Part shown: in pieces, positions 18,136-25,619 of the stretch
How the letters are laid out: every line of letters begins with the position of its first letter
Numbering within the stretch: position 1 is the stretch's first letter
NCBI RefSeq assembly: GCF_009695635.1
Contig: NZ_VUNN01000019.1
Location: 1 to 46,696, forward strand
DNA length: 46,696 nucleotides
Reading direction: 5' to 3'
Source of the DNA: Bullifex porci
GTDB lineage: Bacteria > Spirochaetota > Spirochaetia > Sphaerochaetales > Sphaerochaetaceae
The notes under the pieces: generated by a model
Told to the model about the DNA's origin: nothing
The model's input: only the letters and a program-made list of their open reading frames with translations
The model's database searches: none
Position numbers and translations under genes: made by a program

Positions 18136-19403
18136 TAGTTTTCTCCTTTTAGCTTTCCAAATAATTTAAAGAATGTTGGGAATGTGACACTGCATGCACT
18201 CTCATCATCGATAGTTAATTCTTCATCACATAGTAGTGATGAGACAGCTAGTGCCATGATAATTCTATGATCCTTAAAGCCTTTAACAAGGGTACCCTTT
18301 ACCTTTGTACCTCCCTTAATTAATAGGCCATCAGGACTCTCCTCAACCTTTGCACCAAGAGACACAAGGTTTTCTCTCATGCAAGCAATTCTATCTGTTT
18401 CCTTAATACGCGCATTTTGAACATTAACAAACTCAACATCCTCTTCGGCTTTTAATGCTGCAACACATAAAATAGGGAGAGTATCTGGCATACTATTTAA
18501 GTCAAAAATGCCACCCTTAAGATGCTCAGGGCCTGTAACAGTTACGCTGTAACCATCCCAAGCAACACTACATCCCATGTGCTCTAGAACCTCAAGTATT
18601 CTCTTATCACCTTGAACATCATTTCTGTCTAAGCCCTTAACTGTAATAGAGGAGCCTGTAATAGCTGCCATTACAAAGAAGAACGATGCAGATGAGAAGT
18701 CACCAAGTACTGTAACTTCACTTTCCTTATAGCTCTGTCCACCCTTAATTTCTACATGCTGTAAATCATCAGAGATAGAGTATTTGATATTTTGTTTATC
18801 AAGCCACTCTAAAGTCATTTTTACATATGGCTTTTCATAGAGAAGTGGGCAATCAACAACGCTATCCTCTTTAGCAAGAGGAAGTGAAAGCAGAAGTGAT
18901 GATAAATATTGGCTTGTCTTACAAACTATTGATGTTGAACCACCAATAAGCTCTCCACTAATCTTTACAGGTGGGCACTCACCAGCTAAAGCTGCACTCA
19001 TTCCTAAATCTCTATAAGCATTTACTAGAGGAAGGATAGGGCGCTTATTTAATTGTTCATCACCTGTTAGTGTAATCTCTTTAGCTCCTAAGGTTCCTAA
19101 AAGACCATATAGAAGATATGTTGTTGTTCCGCTATTAGCTGTATCGATAGTTAGTACTTTATCTTTTATATCGATATTTGTTGAATCTAAATAGAGAGTT
19201 TCTTTATCCTCTGAAATAGTTATTTTTGCACCTAGTAGGGTACAAGCATCTATGCATGCTTGAGTGTCAGAGCTGAATAATGGGTTATGAATAATAGACT
19301 TTCCCTTTGCGAAGGTTGCGATTAATAGGGCTCTTATAGTTTGGCTCTTACTAGATGGAATAGAGATTGAGCCTGAGATCTTAGCTTTACGTAGTTTTAT
19401 CAT
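18135..19403 (-). CDS. aroA: 3-phosphoshikimate 1-carboxyvinyltransferase (EPSP synthase)
   Basis: The 422-aa protein joins PEP to shikimate-3-phosphate in chorismate synthesis. Substrate-binding motifs are PSSKSQTIRAL (Lys/Ser/Arg of the S3P site), ANSGTT (the usual NAGTA loop), NKRPI (catalytic Arg region), MPDTLPILCVAA (catalytic Asp), RIKETDRI and FKDHRI. Unusually, the Arg that normally follows the NAGTA loop is replaced (T-T-T-Y-L). The ATG at 19403 is chosen because MIKLRKAKISGSI aligns with the usual N-terminus; an open frame runs 49 codons further up but crosses the oppA terminator. No Shine-Dalgarno; a TG-G-TATTAT -10 ends 7 nt before the ATG. First gene of a four-gene operon. Confidence 0.93.
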   Translation of the reverse strand: MIKLRKAKISGSISIPSSKSQTIRALLIATFAKGKSIIHNPLFSSDTQACIDACTLLGAKITISEDKETLYLDSTNIDIKDKVLTIDTANSGTTTYLLYGLLGTLGAKEITLTGDEQLNKRPILPLVNAYRDLGMSAALAGECPPVKISGELIGGSTSIVCKTSQYLSSLLLSLPLAKEDSVVDCPLLYEKPYVKMTLEWLDKQNIKYSISDDLQHVEIKGGQSYKESEVTVLGDFSSASFFFVMAAITGSSITVKGLDRNDVQGDKRILEVLEHMGCSVAWDGYSVTVTGPEHLKGGIFDLNSMPDTLPILCVAALKAEEDVEFVNVQNARIKETDRIACMRENLVSLGAKVEESPDGLLIKGGTKVKGTLVKGFKDHRIIMALAVSSLLCDEELTIDDESACSVTFPTFFKLFGKLKGEN

Positions 19404-19419
19404 AAAAATGATAATACCA
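19403..19419 (-). promoter_or_regulatory. aroA extended -10, leaderless start
   Basis: On the minus strand TATTAT (19411-19416) is preceded by TG-G (19417-19419) and followed by seven bases, then the aroA ATG. The -35 region would fall in the oppA terminator stem and no good -35 is seen, as allowed for an extended -10. Confidence 0.5.
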
Positions 19420-19426
19420 CAAAGTA

Positions 19427-19454
19427 ATAAAAAAGCCACCTTAGAAAAGGTGGC
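19427..19454 (-). terminator. oppA terminator
   Basis: Perfect 8-bp stem GCCACCTT/AAGGTGGC (19435-19442, 19447-19454) with a 4-base loop. On the minus strand TTTTTTATTA follows. It lies 19 bases past the oppA stop codon. Confidence 0.9.
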
Positions 19455-19473
19455 CTTTTGGGTTTTAAACAAA

Positions 19474-21195
19474 CTACTTGAGGTAGATGTCTTTTGTTGG
19501 ATGGTAATCCATTGTGTTAGGATACCAGCCGCCCCACTTATTAGTATCAATCATGTTCTGAGATACATAGTAGTAGAATGGGAGGATAGCCTGGTCTTCG
19601 TTGATGAGGATATCTTCAGCTGTGAGAAGAACTTCAAATCTGTCTGGACCTGCTTCCATTCTAGCAGCTTCGTTGATGAGTACATCGTAAGTTTCGTTAG
19701 AGTACTTACCACCGTTCATACCTGCACCTGTGATGAACATATCGAGGAATGTGTTAGGATCCTGATAGTCACCTACCCAACCAGCTCTAGCAACATCGAA
19801 GTTACCAGCATTTCTGTTAGCAAGGTATGTAGCCCATTCCTGGTTCTCGAGTTCACAGTTGATGTTGAGGTTTTCAAGCCACTGTCTCTGAACGTACTCT
19901 GCAATCTGCTTGTGAGCATCGTTTGTATTGTAGAGGAGTGAGAATGTTGGGAAGCCAACACCGTTTGGGTAACCAGCTTCAGCAAGGAGCTGCTGTGCAT
20001 ATTCTGGATCAAACTGTGCTTCGCCAAGACCTTCGTAACCTGCCATTTCAGGAACGATACCCCAACCAGCAAGCTGACCACCCTTAGTAACCTGATCTAC
20101 GAGAGTCTGACGATCGACTGCATATGAGAGAGCCTTTCTTACTCTAGGATCATCGAATGGAGCCTTAGTTGTCTGGATTGTGTAGTAGTATGTTGAAAGC
20201 TGTGGAGCTACCTGATAGTCAGTTCTCATCTGAGCTGATTCAAGTCTATCCTGAGCAATACCTGTTAACCAGTCAATTTCACCAGCGAGGTACATGTTGT
20301 AGTTTGTGTTGTCATCATCTGAAGCGTAGAAGATAACTTCATCAAGCTTAACATTGTCCTTATCCCAGTAAGCTTCGTTCTTTTCAACAACGATTCTTGA
20401 CTGAGGAGTCCATTCCTTAAGAACGTATGGACCGTTACCAACAAAGTTTTCAGGGAGAACCCATGCATCACCATACTTCTCGATTGTGTGCTGAGGAACA
20501 ACTGCGAATGAGTAGTGGCCGAGAGCACCAATTACATATGGAAGTGGTCCGATGAGTTTCATTTCAAATGTATAATCATCAATAGCCTTAATACCTACAA
20601 CAGAAGCATCTGCTTCACCTGCATTGTATTCTGCAGCACCTGCAAGGAACATTGCTGGGAACCAAGCATATGGAGAAGCTGTCTCTGGAGCGAGTTCTCT
20701 GAGCCATGAGTAAACAACATCGTTAGCTGTGATAGGTGTACCATCTGACCAGTTAGCCTTTCTGAGCTTGAATGTGTATGTCATGCCATCTTCTGAAACA
20801 GTCCAAGATTCTGCAAGACCTGGGATACCATCAGCTGTCTTTGGATCGAAAATGATGAGACCTTCGAAGAGTGCTTCATAGAGTCTGTGCTCAGGAACAC
20901 CCTGAATCTTAGCTGGGTCGAGAGATTCTGGTTCTGCACCGTTAGAAATTCTAAATACAACTTTATCTTCTGCTGGAGCTGCTTCTACAGGAGCAGGAGT
21001 TTCAGCCTTAGGAGCCTCAGCTTTAGGAGCTTCAGCCTTTGGTGCTTCAGCCTTAGCTGTAGTAGCAGGAGCTGTAGTAGTTGTTGTAGTAGTTGTAGTA
21101 GCTGCTGGCTTAGCTTCTTCTTTCTTACCACCGCATGATACGAGAGTAAGAGAAACAAGCAATACGCACAAAGCTATTGTCATGAATTTTTTCAT
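19474..21195 (-). CDS. oppA: Oligopeptide ABC transporter substrate-binding lipoprotein
   Basis: The 573-aa product is a peptide-binding protein of family 5 (SBP_bac_5). Its signal peptide ends in a lipobox LTLVSC, then comes a linker rich in Lys, Glu, Thr, Ala and Pro: a run of nine Thr and a four-fold (P)KAEA-type repeat before the folded domain begins near residue 80 (FRISNGAEPESLDPAK). Conserved family segments include TYTFKLRKANWSDGTPITANDVVYSW and ALSYAVDRQTLV. The ATG at 21195, not the TTG two codons upstream, has AAGGAG 8 nt before it. Codon use is richer in C-ending and optimal codons than in neighbours, as in rplM, rpsI and eno, pointing to high expression. Its permease and ATPase genes lie 2.4 kb upstream on the same strand. 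Confidence 0.95.
   Translation of the reverse strand: MKKFMTIALCVLLVSLTLVSCGGKKEEAKPAATTTTTTTTTAPATTAKAEAPKAEAPKAEAPKAETPAPVEAAPAEDKVVFRISNGAEPESLDPAKIQGVPEHRLYEALFEGLIIFDPKTADGIPGLAESWTVSEDGMTYTFKLRKANWSDGTPITANDVVYSWLRELAPETASPYAWFPAMFLAGAAEYNAGEADASVVGIKAIDDYTFEMKLIGPLPYVIGALGHYSFAVVPQHTIEKYGDAWVLPENFVGNGPYVLKEWTPQSRIVVEKNEAYWDKDNVKLDEVIFYASDDDNTNYNMYLAGEIDWLTGIAQDRLESAQMRTDYQVAPQLSTYYYTIQTTKAPFDDPRVRKALSYAVDRQTLVDQVTKGGQLAGWGIVPEMAGYEGLGEAQFDPEYAQQLLAEAGYPNGVGFPTFSLLYNTNDAHKQIAEYVQRQWLENLNINCELENQEWATYLANRNAGNFDVARAGWVGDYQDPNTFLDMFITGAGMNGGKYSNETYDVLINEAARMEAGPDRFEVLLTAEDILINEDQAILPFYYYVSQNMIDTNKWGGWYPNTMDYHPTKDIYLK
21001..21060 (-). repeat. Four 15-bp repeats in the oppA linker
   Basis: Four consecutive 15-bp units (21001, 21016, 21031, 21046) encode the KAEAP-type linker. 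A GTA/GTT-type trinucleotide run of about 30 bp that encodes the Thr tract lies next to it (about 21070-21105). Such runs can change length by slippage, always in multiples of three here, so linker length may vary between strains without breaking the frame. Confidence 0.8.
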
Positions 21196-21231
21196 TGCCA
21201 ATTCTCCTTGAATATGGAATATACTAGGTTA

Positions 21232-21260
21232 AGAATAATTTATAATAATGATTATGACAA
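21232..21260 (-). promoter_or_regulatory. oppA promoter
   Basis: On the minus strand TTGTCA (21255-21260), a 17-bp spacer and TATTCT (21232-21237) are followed by an oppA leader of about 30 nt. oppA can therefore be transcribed apart from oppBCDF. The rest of the 160-bp gap to the SprT-like gene shows nothing that I can identify. Confidence 0.5.
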
Positions 21261-21355
21261 GGTTTAAAAATATAAAAAATATAGCTTTTCTACATGTACT
21301 TTTCATTATTTTGCATAAATATGCAGTTCTTATGTTTTGATAGTTATGATAAAAA

Positions 21356-22399
21356 TTAAGTTAGTAGTAGGTTCTCCTTGCTATCCTTTATTCCTTTTTC
21401 AATCTCAAGGTTTTTACCATATTCATTTCCTTGGTTATAAGAGAAATTCTTATAACGAGCTCCTGTAGCCTTTTTTCTCGCAATGTATTGAAATTGGTTA
21501 TAGTATAGCTTTTTTGCAAGCTCCATATTTTTATTCTTTTTTACTACTAGAGCCTTACTTGTAGTATTTGTTTCACTATCCTTTTGTTGCTTAGCAGAGA
21601 TAGCATTTAATACGCCTAGATAAAATCCATTTACATAAGCAACTCCCTTATTGTTTATAGGATCCTCTTTTCTCTTTCTTCTAATTTCCTTTTCGATCTT
21701 ATAGCTAAGAGTATCAAAAAGATATTCAGCAACCTCTAGCTCCTCATATGAGCCAAAGGCTGTAAGCCTACCTGACTCACCACGAGTAAAATCCTTTATA
21801 ACGGTAGCTCCTGTAAGAACACTAATTATACCACCTAAGAAAATAATCTTATTAGGTATTCTCTTAGCTTCATATAAAACTACTCTACAAATACTTTCTT
21901 CGCTCTCCTCTACGTTAATATCATATTTTGCAGAAAGCTCACTAATCTTTAGTAGTGCAGATAAACCCTCCTCTGAGAATGGAGATTCAGATAGAGCTTG
22001 AAGCTTATTTATTTTATCAATTAGCTTTTCCTTTTTAGTAATATTAACTCTTGCCTTTTCAAAATCATCATCTACACCTAAATCTAAACAAACACTTTTA
22101 AATGCTTCATCGTGAGGTGACTTTGAATATCTATATGTAATATAGTGAGCTAATTCATGTAACGCAATATTTAATAGGATATTATAATCATGGTTAATAA
22201 GACGTGAATTAATTAAAATAACATCATTTTCTACATCATATTCACCTAAAACCTTCTCCTTTAAGCCTGCAAAAAGGAGTTCTGGAATATAAGACATATA
22301 TTTATAAGGACTATTATCTAAGCGCTCTCTGATACTTTGTTTTAATTGAGTTCTAAGTTGATTTACTTTTCCTGAATATATAGAGATAACACGTTGCAT
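21356..22399 (-). CDS. SprT-like zinc metallopeptidase with DUF2786-like domain
   Basis: The 347-aa protein has an N-terminal SprT-like domain with the zinc motif H81-E-L-A-H85 and a third ligand H96 (SPHDEAFKSVCLDLG), as in the SprT/Spartan peptidases. It is followed at about residues 125-170 by a helical segment (KLIDKINKLQALSES...LSAKYDINVEE) that resembles DUF2786, then a conserved region often found with it (FLGGIISVLTG...AFGSYEELEVAEYLFDTL). This domain order occurs in phage and plasmid proteins of unknown role. No zinc ribbon is present. The C-terminus is Lys-rich. An AAAGGAAT site lies 12-14 nt before the start. It lies in the block that separates oppA from oppBCDF, consistent with acquisition. 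Confidence 0.7.
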   Translation of the reverse strand: MQRVISIYSGKVNQLRTQLKQSIRERLDNSPYKYMSYIPELLFAGLKEKVLGEYDVENDVILINSRLINHDYNILLNIALHELAHYITYRYSKSPHDEAFKSVCLDLGVDDDFEKARVNITKKEKLIDKINKLQALSESPFSEEGLSALLKISELSAKYDINVEESEESICRVVLYEAKRIPNKIIFLGGIISVLTGATVIKDFTRGESGRLTAFGSYEELEVAEYLFDTLSYKIEKEIRRKRKEDPINNKGVAYVNGFYLGVLNAISAKQQKDSETNTTSKALVVKKNKNMELAKKLYYNQFQYIARKKATGARYKNFSYNQGNEYGKNLEIEKGIKDSKENLLLT

Positions 22400-22428
22400 G
22401 AAAATTTATATTCCTTTAATTTATTATT

Positions 22429-22444
22429 TGATATATTAAAAATA
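22429..22444 (+). promoter_or_regulatory. Extended -10 abutting the start of the PH-like membrane protein
   Basis: TG-A (22429-22431) then TATATT (22432-22437), six bases, then ATG at 22444. No Shine-Dalgarno sequence and no good -35. The 44-bp gap is shared with the divergent SprT-like gene. Confidence 0.4.
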
Positions 22445-23007
22445 TGTTTACTTATAACTTAAAAGAGAAAGAAAAAAAAGATATTGCAGTTTATGGGCCT
22501 TCAAAACTCCTAAAGGCTATTTGTGGGATTTTTGCTCTATTTATTTTAATCGGTTTTTTTATCGCCTTAAGTGAAGAGGGGTGGCAGAGTAGGGATATTC
22601 TTCCTCTTATAATATGTTTTTTACTTCTTTTAGTAGCTTTATATCGAGATGAATGGATTATCTCAAATAGAGATAAGGCTTTTATCTCTATTTGGGGCTT
22701 TGGCCCTTTCGTAAAGAAAGATTATTATAAATATGATGATATTAAGAGAATTGAATTAACTCATTTTGTTAAAGGTATTCATGCTTCTATGGAGCAAAAG
22801 TCAACTTTAACTCATAAAGCTTATTGCGTTTTATCAATTAAGATGAAGGGTGAAGAGGAAGAAAAGCACGATATCGAGATTATCCCTGAAAAATCATCTG
22901 CAGGAAAGATAGAGCATCTTGCTCCCTTAATGGCTGCATATGCAGGCTTAGAGTACTTTGTTGATAGACCAAGAGAAGTGAAGGTCGATATTAAAAGAAT
23001 ATTTTGA
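22444..23007 (+). CDS. Small membrane protein with PH-like cytoplasmic domain, unknown function
   Basis: I do not recognise a named family. The 187-aa product has two hydrophobic helices (about residues 23-43 and 50-67) separated by a short charged loop, then a soluble domain that begins DEWIISNRDKAFISIWGFGPF and continues through a YDDIKRIEL strand. This layout is that of bacterial PH-like (bPH/YdbT/DUF) membrane proteins with unknown roles. The downstream sequence forms a long-loop hairpin (23027-23036 with 23061-23070) followed by TTTTTT that could end its transcript. It reads into the back of the ATPase remnant on the other strand. Confidence 0.6.
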   Translation: MFTYNLKEKEKKDIAVYGPSKLLKAICGIFALFILIGFFIALSEEGWQSRDILPLIICFLLLLVALYRDEWIISNRDKAFISIWGFGPFVKKDYYKYDDIKRIELTHFVKGIHASMEQKSTLTHKAYCVLSIKMKGEEEEKHDIEIIPEKSSAGKIEHLAPLMAAYAGLEYFVDRPREVKVDIKRIF

Positions 23008-23026
23008 TGCAAAAAAAATAACATCA

Positions 23027-23080
23027 ACAGTTTATATCTAGGTGTAGAAGACCCTGTTAGAATAAACTGTTCTTTTTTAT
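23027..23080 (+). terminator. Possible terminator of the small membrane protein gene
   Basis: Perfect 10-bp inverted repeat AACAGTTTAT/ATAAACTGTT separated by about 25 bases and followed by CTTTTTTATTT. The loop is long for a terminator, and part of the same sequence encodes the end of the ATPase remnant on the minus strand, so the call is tentative. Confidence 0.45.
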
Positions 23081-23391
23081 TTCTCCGATCAACCTCATAG
23101 CGTACTGCATCCCATATTTCTTCCACTTCTTGCCATTCATCGATTAGTCGTGGTGTTTCACCTTGAAGAATCATAGATGGGTCAAGCTCTGTCAGTCTTC
23201 TATTCTGGAAATGATTTGATGAATCAGTAATAAGAAATTTACTATTAGAATGATATGATGGTATCCAAGTCTTTCCACATCCCTTTGGACCTTCGATGCT
23301 CACAGCTCCAAATGAATTAAGATATCTTTTAACCTGTGCATCCATTATTCTTGCCTTATATTTTTTTTGAATCAACTATTTTTGTCATCAT
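23040..23391 (-). pseudogene. Truncated, frameshifted AAA+ ATPase (AAA_14/DUF4143 type)
   Basis: About 112 residues match the N-terminal half of AAA_14 ATPases (usually followed by DUF4143, about 400 aa in all): SFGAVSIEGPKGCGKT with Walker A, then ETPRLIDEWQEVEEIWDAVR with the Walker-B-like acidic pair, then EQFILTGSSTP. Similarity stops there and the C-terminal half is absent. The natural start, ATGATG at 23391/23388, is out of frame with the rest: a run of eight A residues (minus strand, about 23361-23368) needs to be seven to join MMTKIVDS with KKYKARIMDAQ. The frame can otherwise open only at TTG 23375 or ATG 23345. Family members are often in toxin-like or mobile gene sets; this copy is almost certainly dead. 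Confidence 0.75.
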
Positions 23392-23422
23392 TCGCACCAC
23401 TTCATTTTTATAAGCTCTTATT

Positions 23423-23514
23423 ATTCGGCAATATTTGTATATTTTATTCGGTAGTTTTTTAATATTTCAATCGGTAATATTTTAATAATTCATTCGGTAG
23501 TTTTTAAGAATTCA
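23423..23514. repeat. Four tandem 23-bp AT-rich repeats with ATTCGG core
   Basis: The hexamer (A/T)TTCGG or AATCGG recurs at 23423, 23446, 23469 and 23492, exactly 23 bp apart. Each is followed by (T/C)A(G/A)T and a T/A-rich stretch. On the minus strand the core reads CCGAAT. The array lies about 30-120 bp upstream of the ATPase remnant's start and downstream of the oppF terminator. The 23-bp period places successive cores near the same face of the helix (about two turns). It may be an operator array or an iteron-like element that belongs to the ATPase gene. Confidence 0.8.
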
Positions 23515-23537
23515 TCATTTCTAGCTTCAATGAATAT

Positions 23538-23564
23538 ACAAAATAAGGAGCTCGAAAGCTCCTT
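23538..23564 (-). terminator. oppF terminator
   Basis: Perfect 8-bp stem AAGGAGCT/AGCTCCTT with a CGAA loop (23545-23564). On the minus strand TTATTTTG follows. It lies just past the oppF stop codon and ends the oppBCDF transcript before the accessory block. Confidence 0.85.
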
Positions 23565-23570
23565 AAGTAT

Positions 23571-24584
23571 TTATTTTTCTTCGTATAACCAACAAGCAAC
23601 TTGATGGTCTGGACCACAATCAAACATTGGAGGAATGTTACATGAACACTTTTCCATTTTGTGTGGGCATCTATCATAGAAGTAGCAACCCTTTCTTTCC
23701 TTATCTGGAGAAGGAACATCACCAGAAAGAATAATTCTCTTTCTAGATCTTTCTTTAACAGGATCTGGAATTGGCGCTGCTGATAGAAGAGCAGTAGTAT
23801 ATGGGTGCTTTGGATTATTATAAAGTTCATCAGCTTTACTGATCTCCATCACCTTACCAAGATACATTACAACTACACGGTCACTAATGTGCTGGATAAC
23901 AGCAAGATCGTGAGCAATGAAGATGAATGTAATACCCATTTCCTTCTGTAAGTCTGAGATAAGGTTTAGAATCTGAGCCTGAATAGAAACGTCAAGAGCT
24001 GAAACAGGCTCATCGGCTAAGATGATTTTTGGGTTTAATGCAAGAGCTCTTGCAATACCAATTCTCTGTCTCTGACCACCTGAGAACTCATGAGGATATC
24101 TATTTTTGAAGGTCTTATTAAGACCAACCTTTTCCATTAAGATCTCAACTCTATTCTCAATCTCTTCAACTGTCCACTTATGGTCTAATAGACCTCTTCT
24201 ATTATAAATATTAAGTGGCTCAGCAATGATTGATCTTACAGTCATTCTAGGGTCCAAAGATGCCATAGGATCCTGGAAGATCATCTGGATATCTTTTCTT
24301 AGCTTTAGAAGAGTCTTATTATCTGCCTTACAGAGGTCAACTCCCTCGAAAATTACTTCACCAGCAGTTGGCTTATAAAGCTGTGCAATAGATCTAATAC
24401 AAGTAGATTTACCACATCCTGATTCACCTACAATACCAAGAGTTTCACCTTCCTTAACTGTAAATGAAACACCATCAACAGCACGTATTGCACCAATCTG
24501 CTTTTTGAAGATTCCGCCATTATCAATAGGGAAGTGCTGTTTTAGGTCTTTTACCTCTAAGAGTACTTTCTTATCCTCAGCCAT
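23571..24584 (-). CDS. oppF: Oligopeptide ABC transporter ATPase OppF
   Basis: The 337-aa cytoplasmic ATPase drives peptide import as a heterodimer with OppD. Walker A is GESGCGKST (about residues 53-61), the Q-loop lies in MIFQDPMASLDPRMTV, the signature is FSGGQRQRIGIARAL, Walker B is ILADEPVSALD and the switch His lies in IAHD. The C-terminal oligopeptide/dipeptide extension has the usual cysteine-rich stretch (CYFYDRCPHKMEKCSC). The start overlaps the oppD stop by 8 bp. Its TCIRSI helix after Walker A and overall length are as in OppF of other bacteria. Confidence 0.95.
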   Translation of the reverse strand: MAEDKKVLLEVKDLKQHFPIDNGGIFKKQIGAIRAVDGVSFTVKEGETLGIVGESGCGKSTCIRSIAQLYKPTAGEVIFEGVDLCKADNKTLLKLRKDIQMIFQDPMASLDPRMTVRSIIAEPLNIYNRRGLLDHKWTVEEIENRVEILMEKVGLNKTFKNRYPHEFSGGQRQRIGIARALALNPKIILADEPVSALDVSIQAQILNLISDLQKEMGITFIFIAHDLAVIQHISDRVVVMYLGKVMEISKADELYNNPKHPYTTALLSAAPIPDPVKERSRKRIILSGDVPSPDKERKGCYFYDRCPHKMEKCSCNIPPMFDCGPDHQVACWLYEEK

Positions 24585-25608
24585 TCTTCTTGACCTCCTC
24601 TTCAGCTTTTTTTATCTCTTCCTCACTAGCATGGAGCCAGCATGCACATGTATGTGTCTCACTTAGCTGCTTTACAGGTGGATACATGTGTTCACAAATA
24701 CCAATCTTCTTATGGCACCTTGGGTGGAAAGGACAGCAAGGAGGAAGATCAATAACGTTAGGTGGTTGACCCTCAATAGAGAATAATCTCTTAGCTTTAT
24801 CACTTTCATCCATTCTAGGTACCGATGCAATAAGACCCTGAGTATATGGATGAGAAGGGGCTGCATAGAGCTCCTCTGTAGGAGCCTGCTCTACAATACG
24901 ACCAGCATACATTACACATACGTTATCACACATACCTGCAACTACACCTAAGTCATGAGTAATTAGAATTACAGCAGTCTTAAACTTCTTATTAATCTTT
25001 TGAATTAACTCAAGGATCTGAGCCTGAATTGTTACGTCAAGAGCTGTTGTAGGTTCATCTGCAATTAACACCTTTGCATTACAGCTAAGTGCCATAGCAA
25101 TCATTACTCTCTGTCTCATACCACCTGAGAATTGGTGTGGATAACAATCAATTCTCTTCTCTGGTGAAGGAATACCAACCTCAGCAAGCATCTTTATTGC
25201 CTTTTCACGAGCTTCCTTCTTTGAGAGATTTTGGTGAAGACAAATAGTTTCAATCATCTGAGTTGAAATCTTCAAGAATGGATTTAAGCTTGTCATAGGA
25301 TCCTGGAAGATCATTGAAATGTTATTTCCTCTGATGCTTCTAAGCTCCTTCTCGCTCATCTTCATTATGTCGCGGCCTTCATAAAGAACCTCACCACCAA
25401 CAATCTTTCCTGGAGGTGAAGGTACAAGACGCATGATAGAGAGGTTAGTAACACTCTTACCACATCCTGATTCACCTACAAGACCGATGGTTTCACCCTC
25501 ATGAACAGTAAATGATACGCCATCAACTGCTTTTACAATACCTGCATCTGTTTTGAAATATGTCTGCAAGCCTTTAACTTCTAGTACTGGTTTATTCTGT
25601 TCGCTCAT
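24577..25608 (-). CDS. oppD: Oligopeptide ABC transporter ATPase OppD
   Basis: The 343-aa partner ATPase of OppF has Walker A GESGCGKSV, Q-loop MIFQDPMTSLNPFLKI, signature FSGGMRQRVMIAMAL, Walker B LIADEPTTALDVTIQ and the switch His in ITHDLGVV. The C-terminal oligo_HPY segment carries the cysteines CCPFHPRCHKKIGIC and CAC, which ligate an iron-sulfur cluster in some relatives. It follows oppC with an 11-bp gap. Confidence 0.95.
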   Translation of the reverse strand: MSEQNKPVLEVKGLQTYFKTDAGIVKAVDGVSFTVHEGETIGLVGESGCGKSVTNLSIMRLVPSPPGKIVGGEVLYEGRDIMKMSEKELRSIRGNNISMIFQDPMTSLNPFLKISTQMIETICLHQNLSKKEAREKAIKMLAEVGIPSPEKRIDCYPHQFSGGMRQRVMIAMALSCNAKVLIADEPTTALDVTIQAQILELIQKINKKFKTAVILITHDLGVVAGMCDNVCVMYAGRIVEQAPTEELYAAPSHPYTQGLIASVPRMDESDKAKRLFSIEGQPPNVIDLPPCCPFHPRCHKKIGICEHMYPPVKQLSETHTCACWLHASEEEIKKAEEEVKKNG

Positions 25609-25619
25609 ACGCTTATCCT

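Noticed and set aside
19408-19941. Plus-strand frame opposite oppA
   Set aside because: It is the complement of the oppA coding sequence and terminator, with no ribosome-binding site and no homologous pattern.
23423-23514. CRISPR-like array
   Set aside because: The units are contiguous with no unique spacers between them, the shared core is only about 6-10 bp, and no cas genes are nearby.
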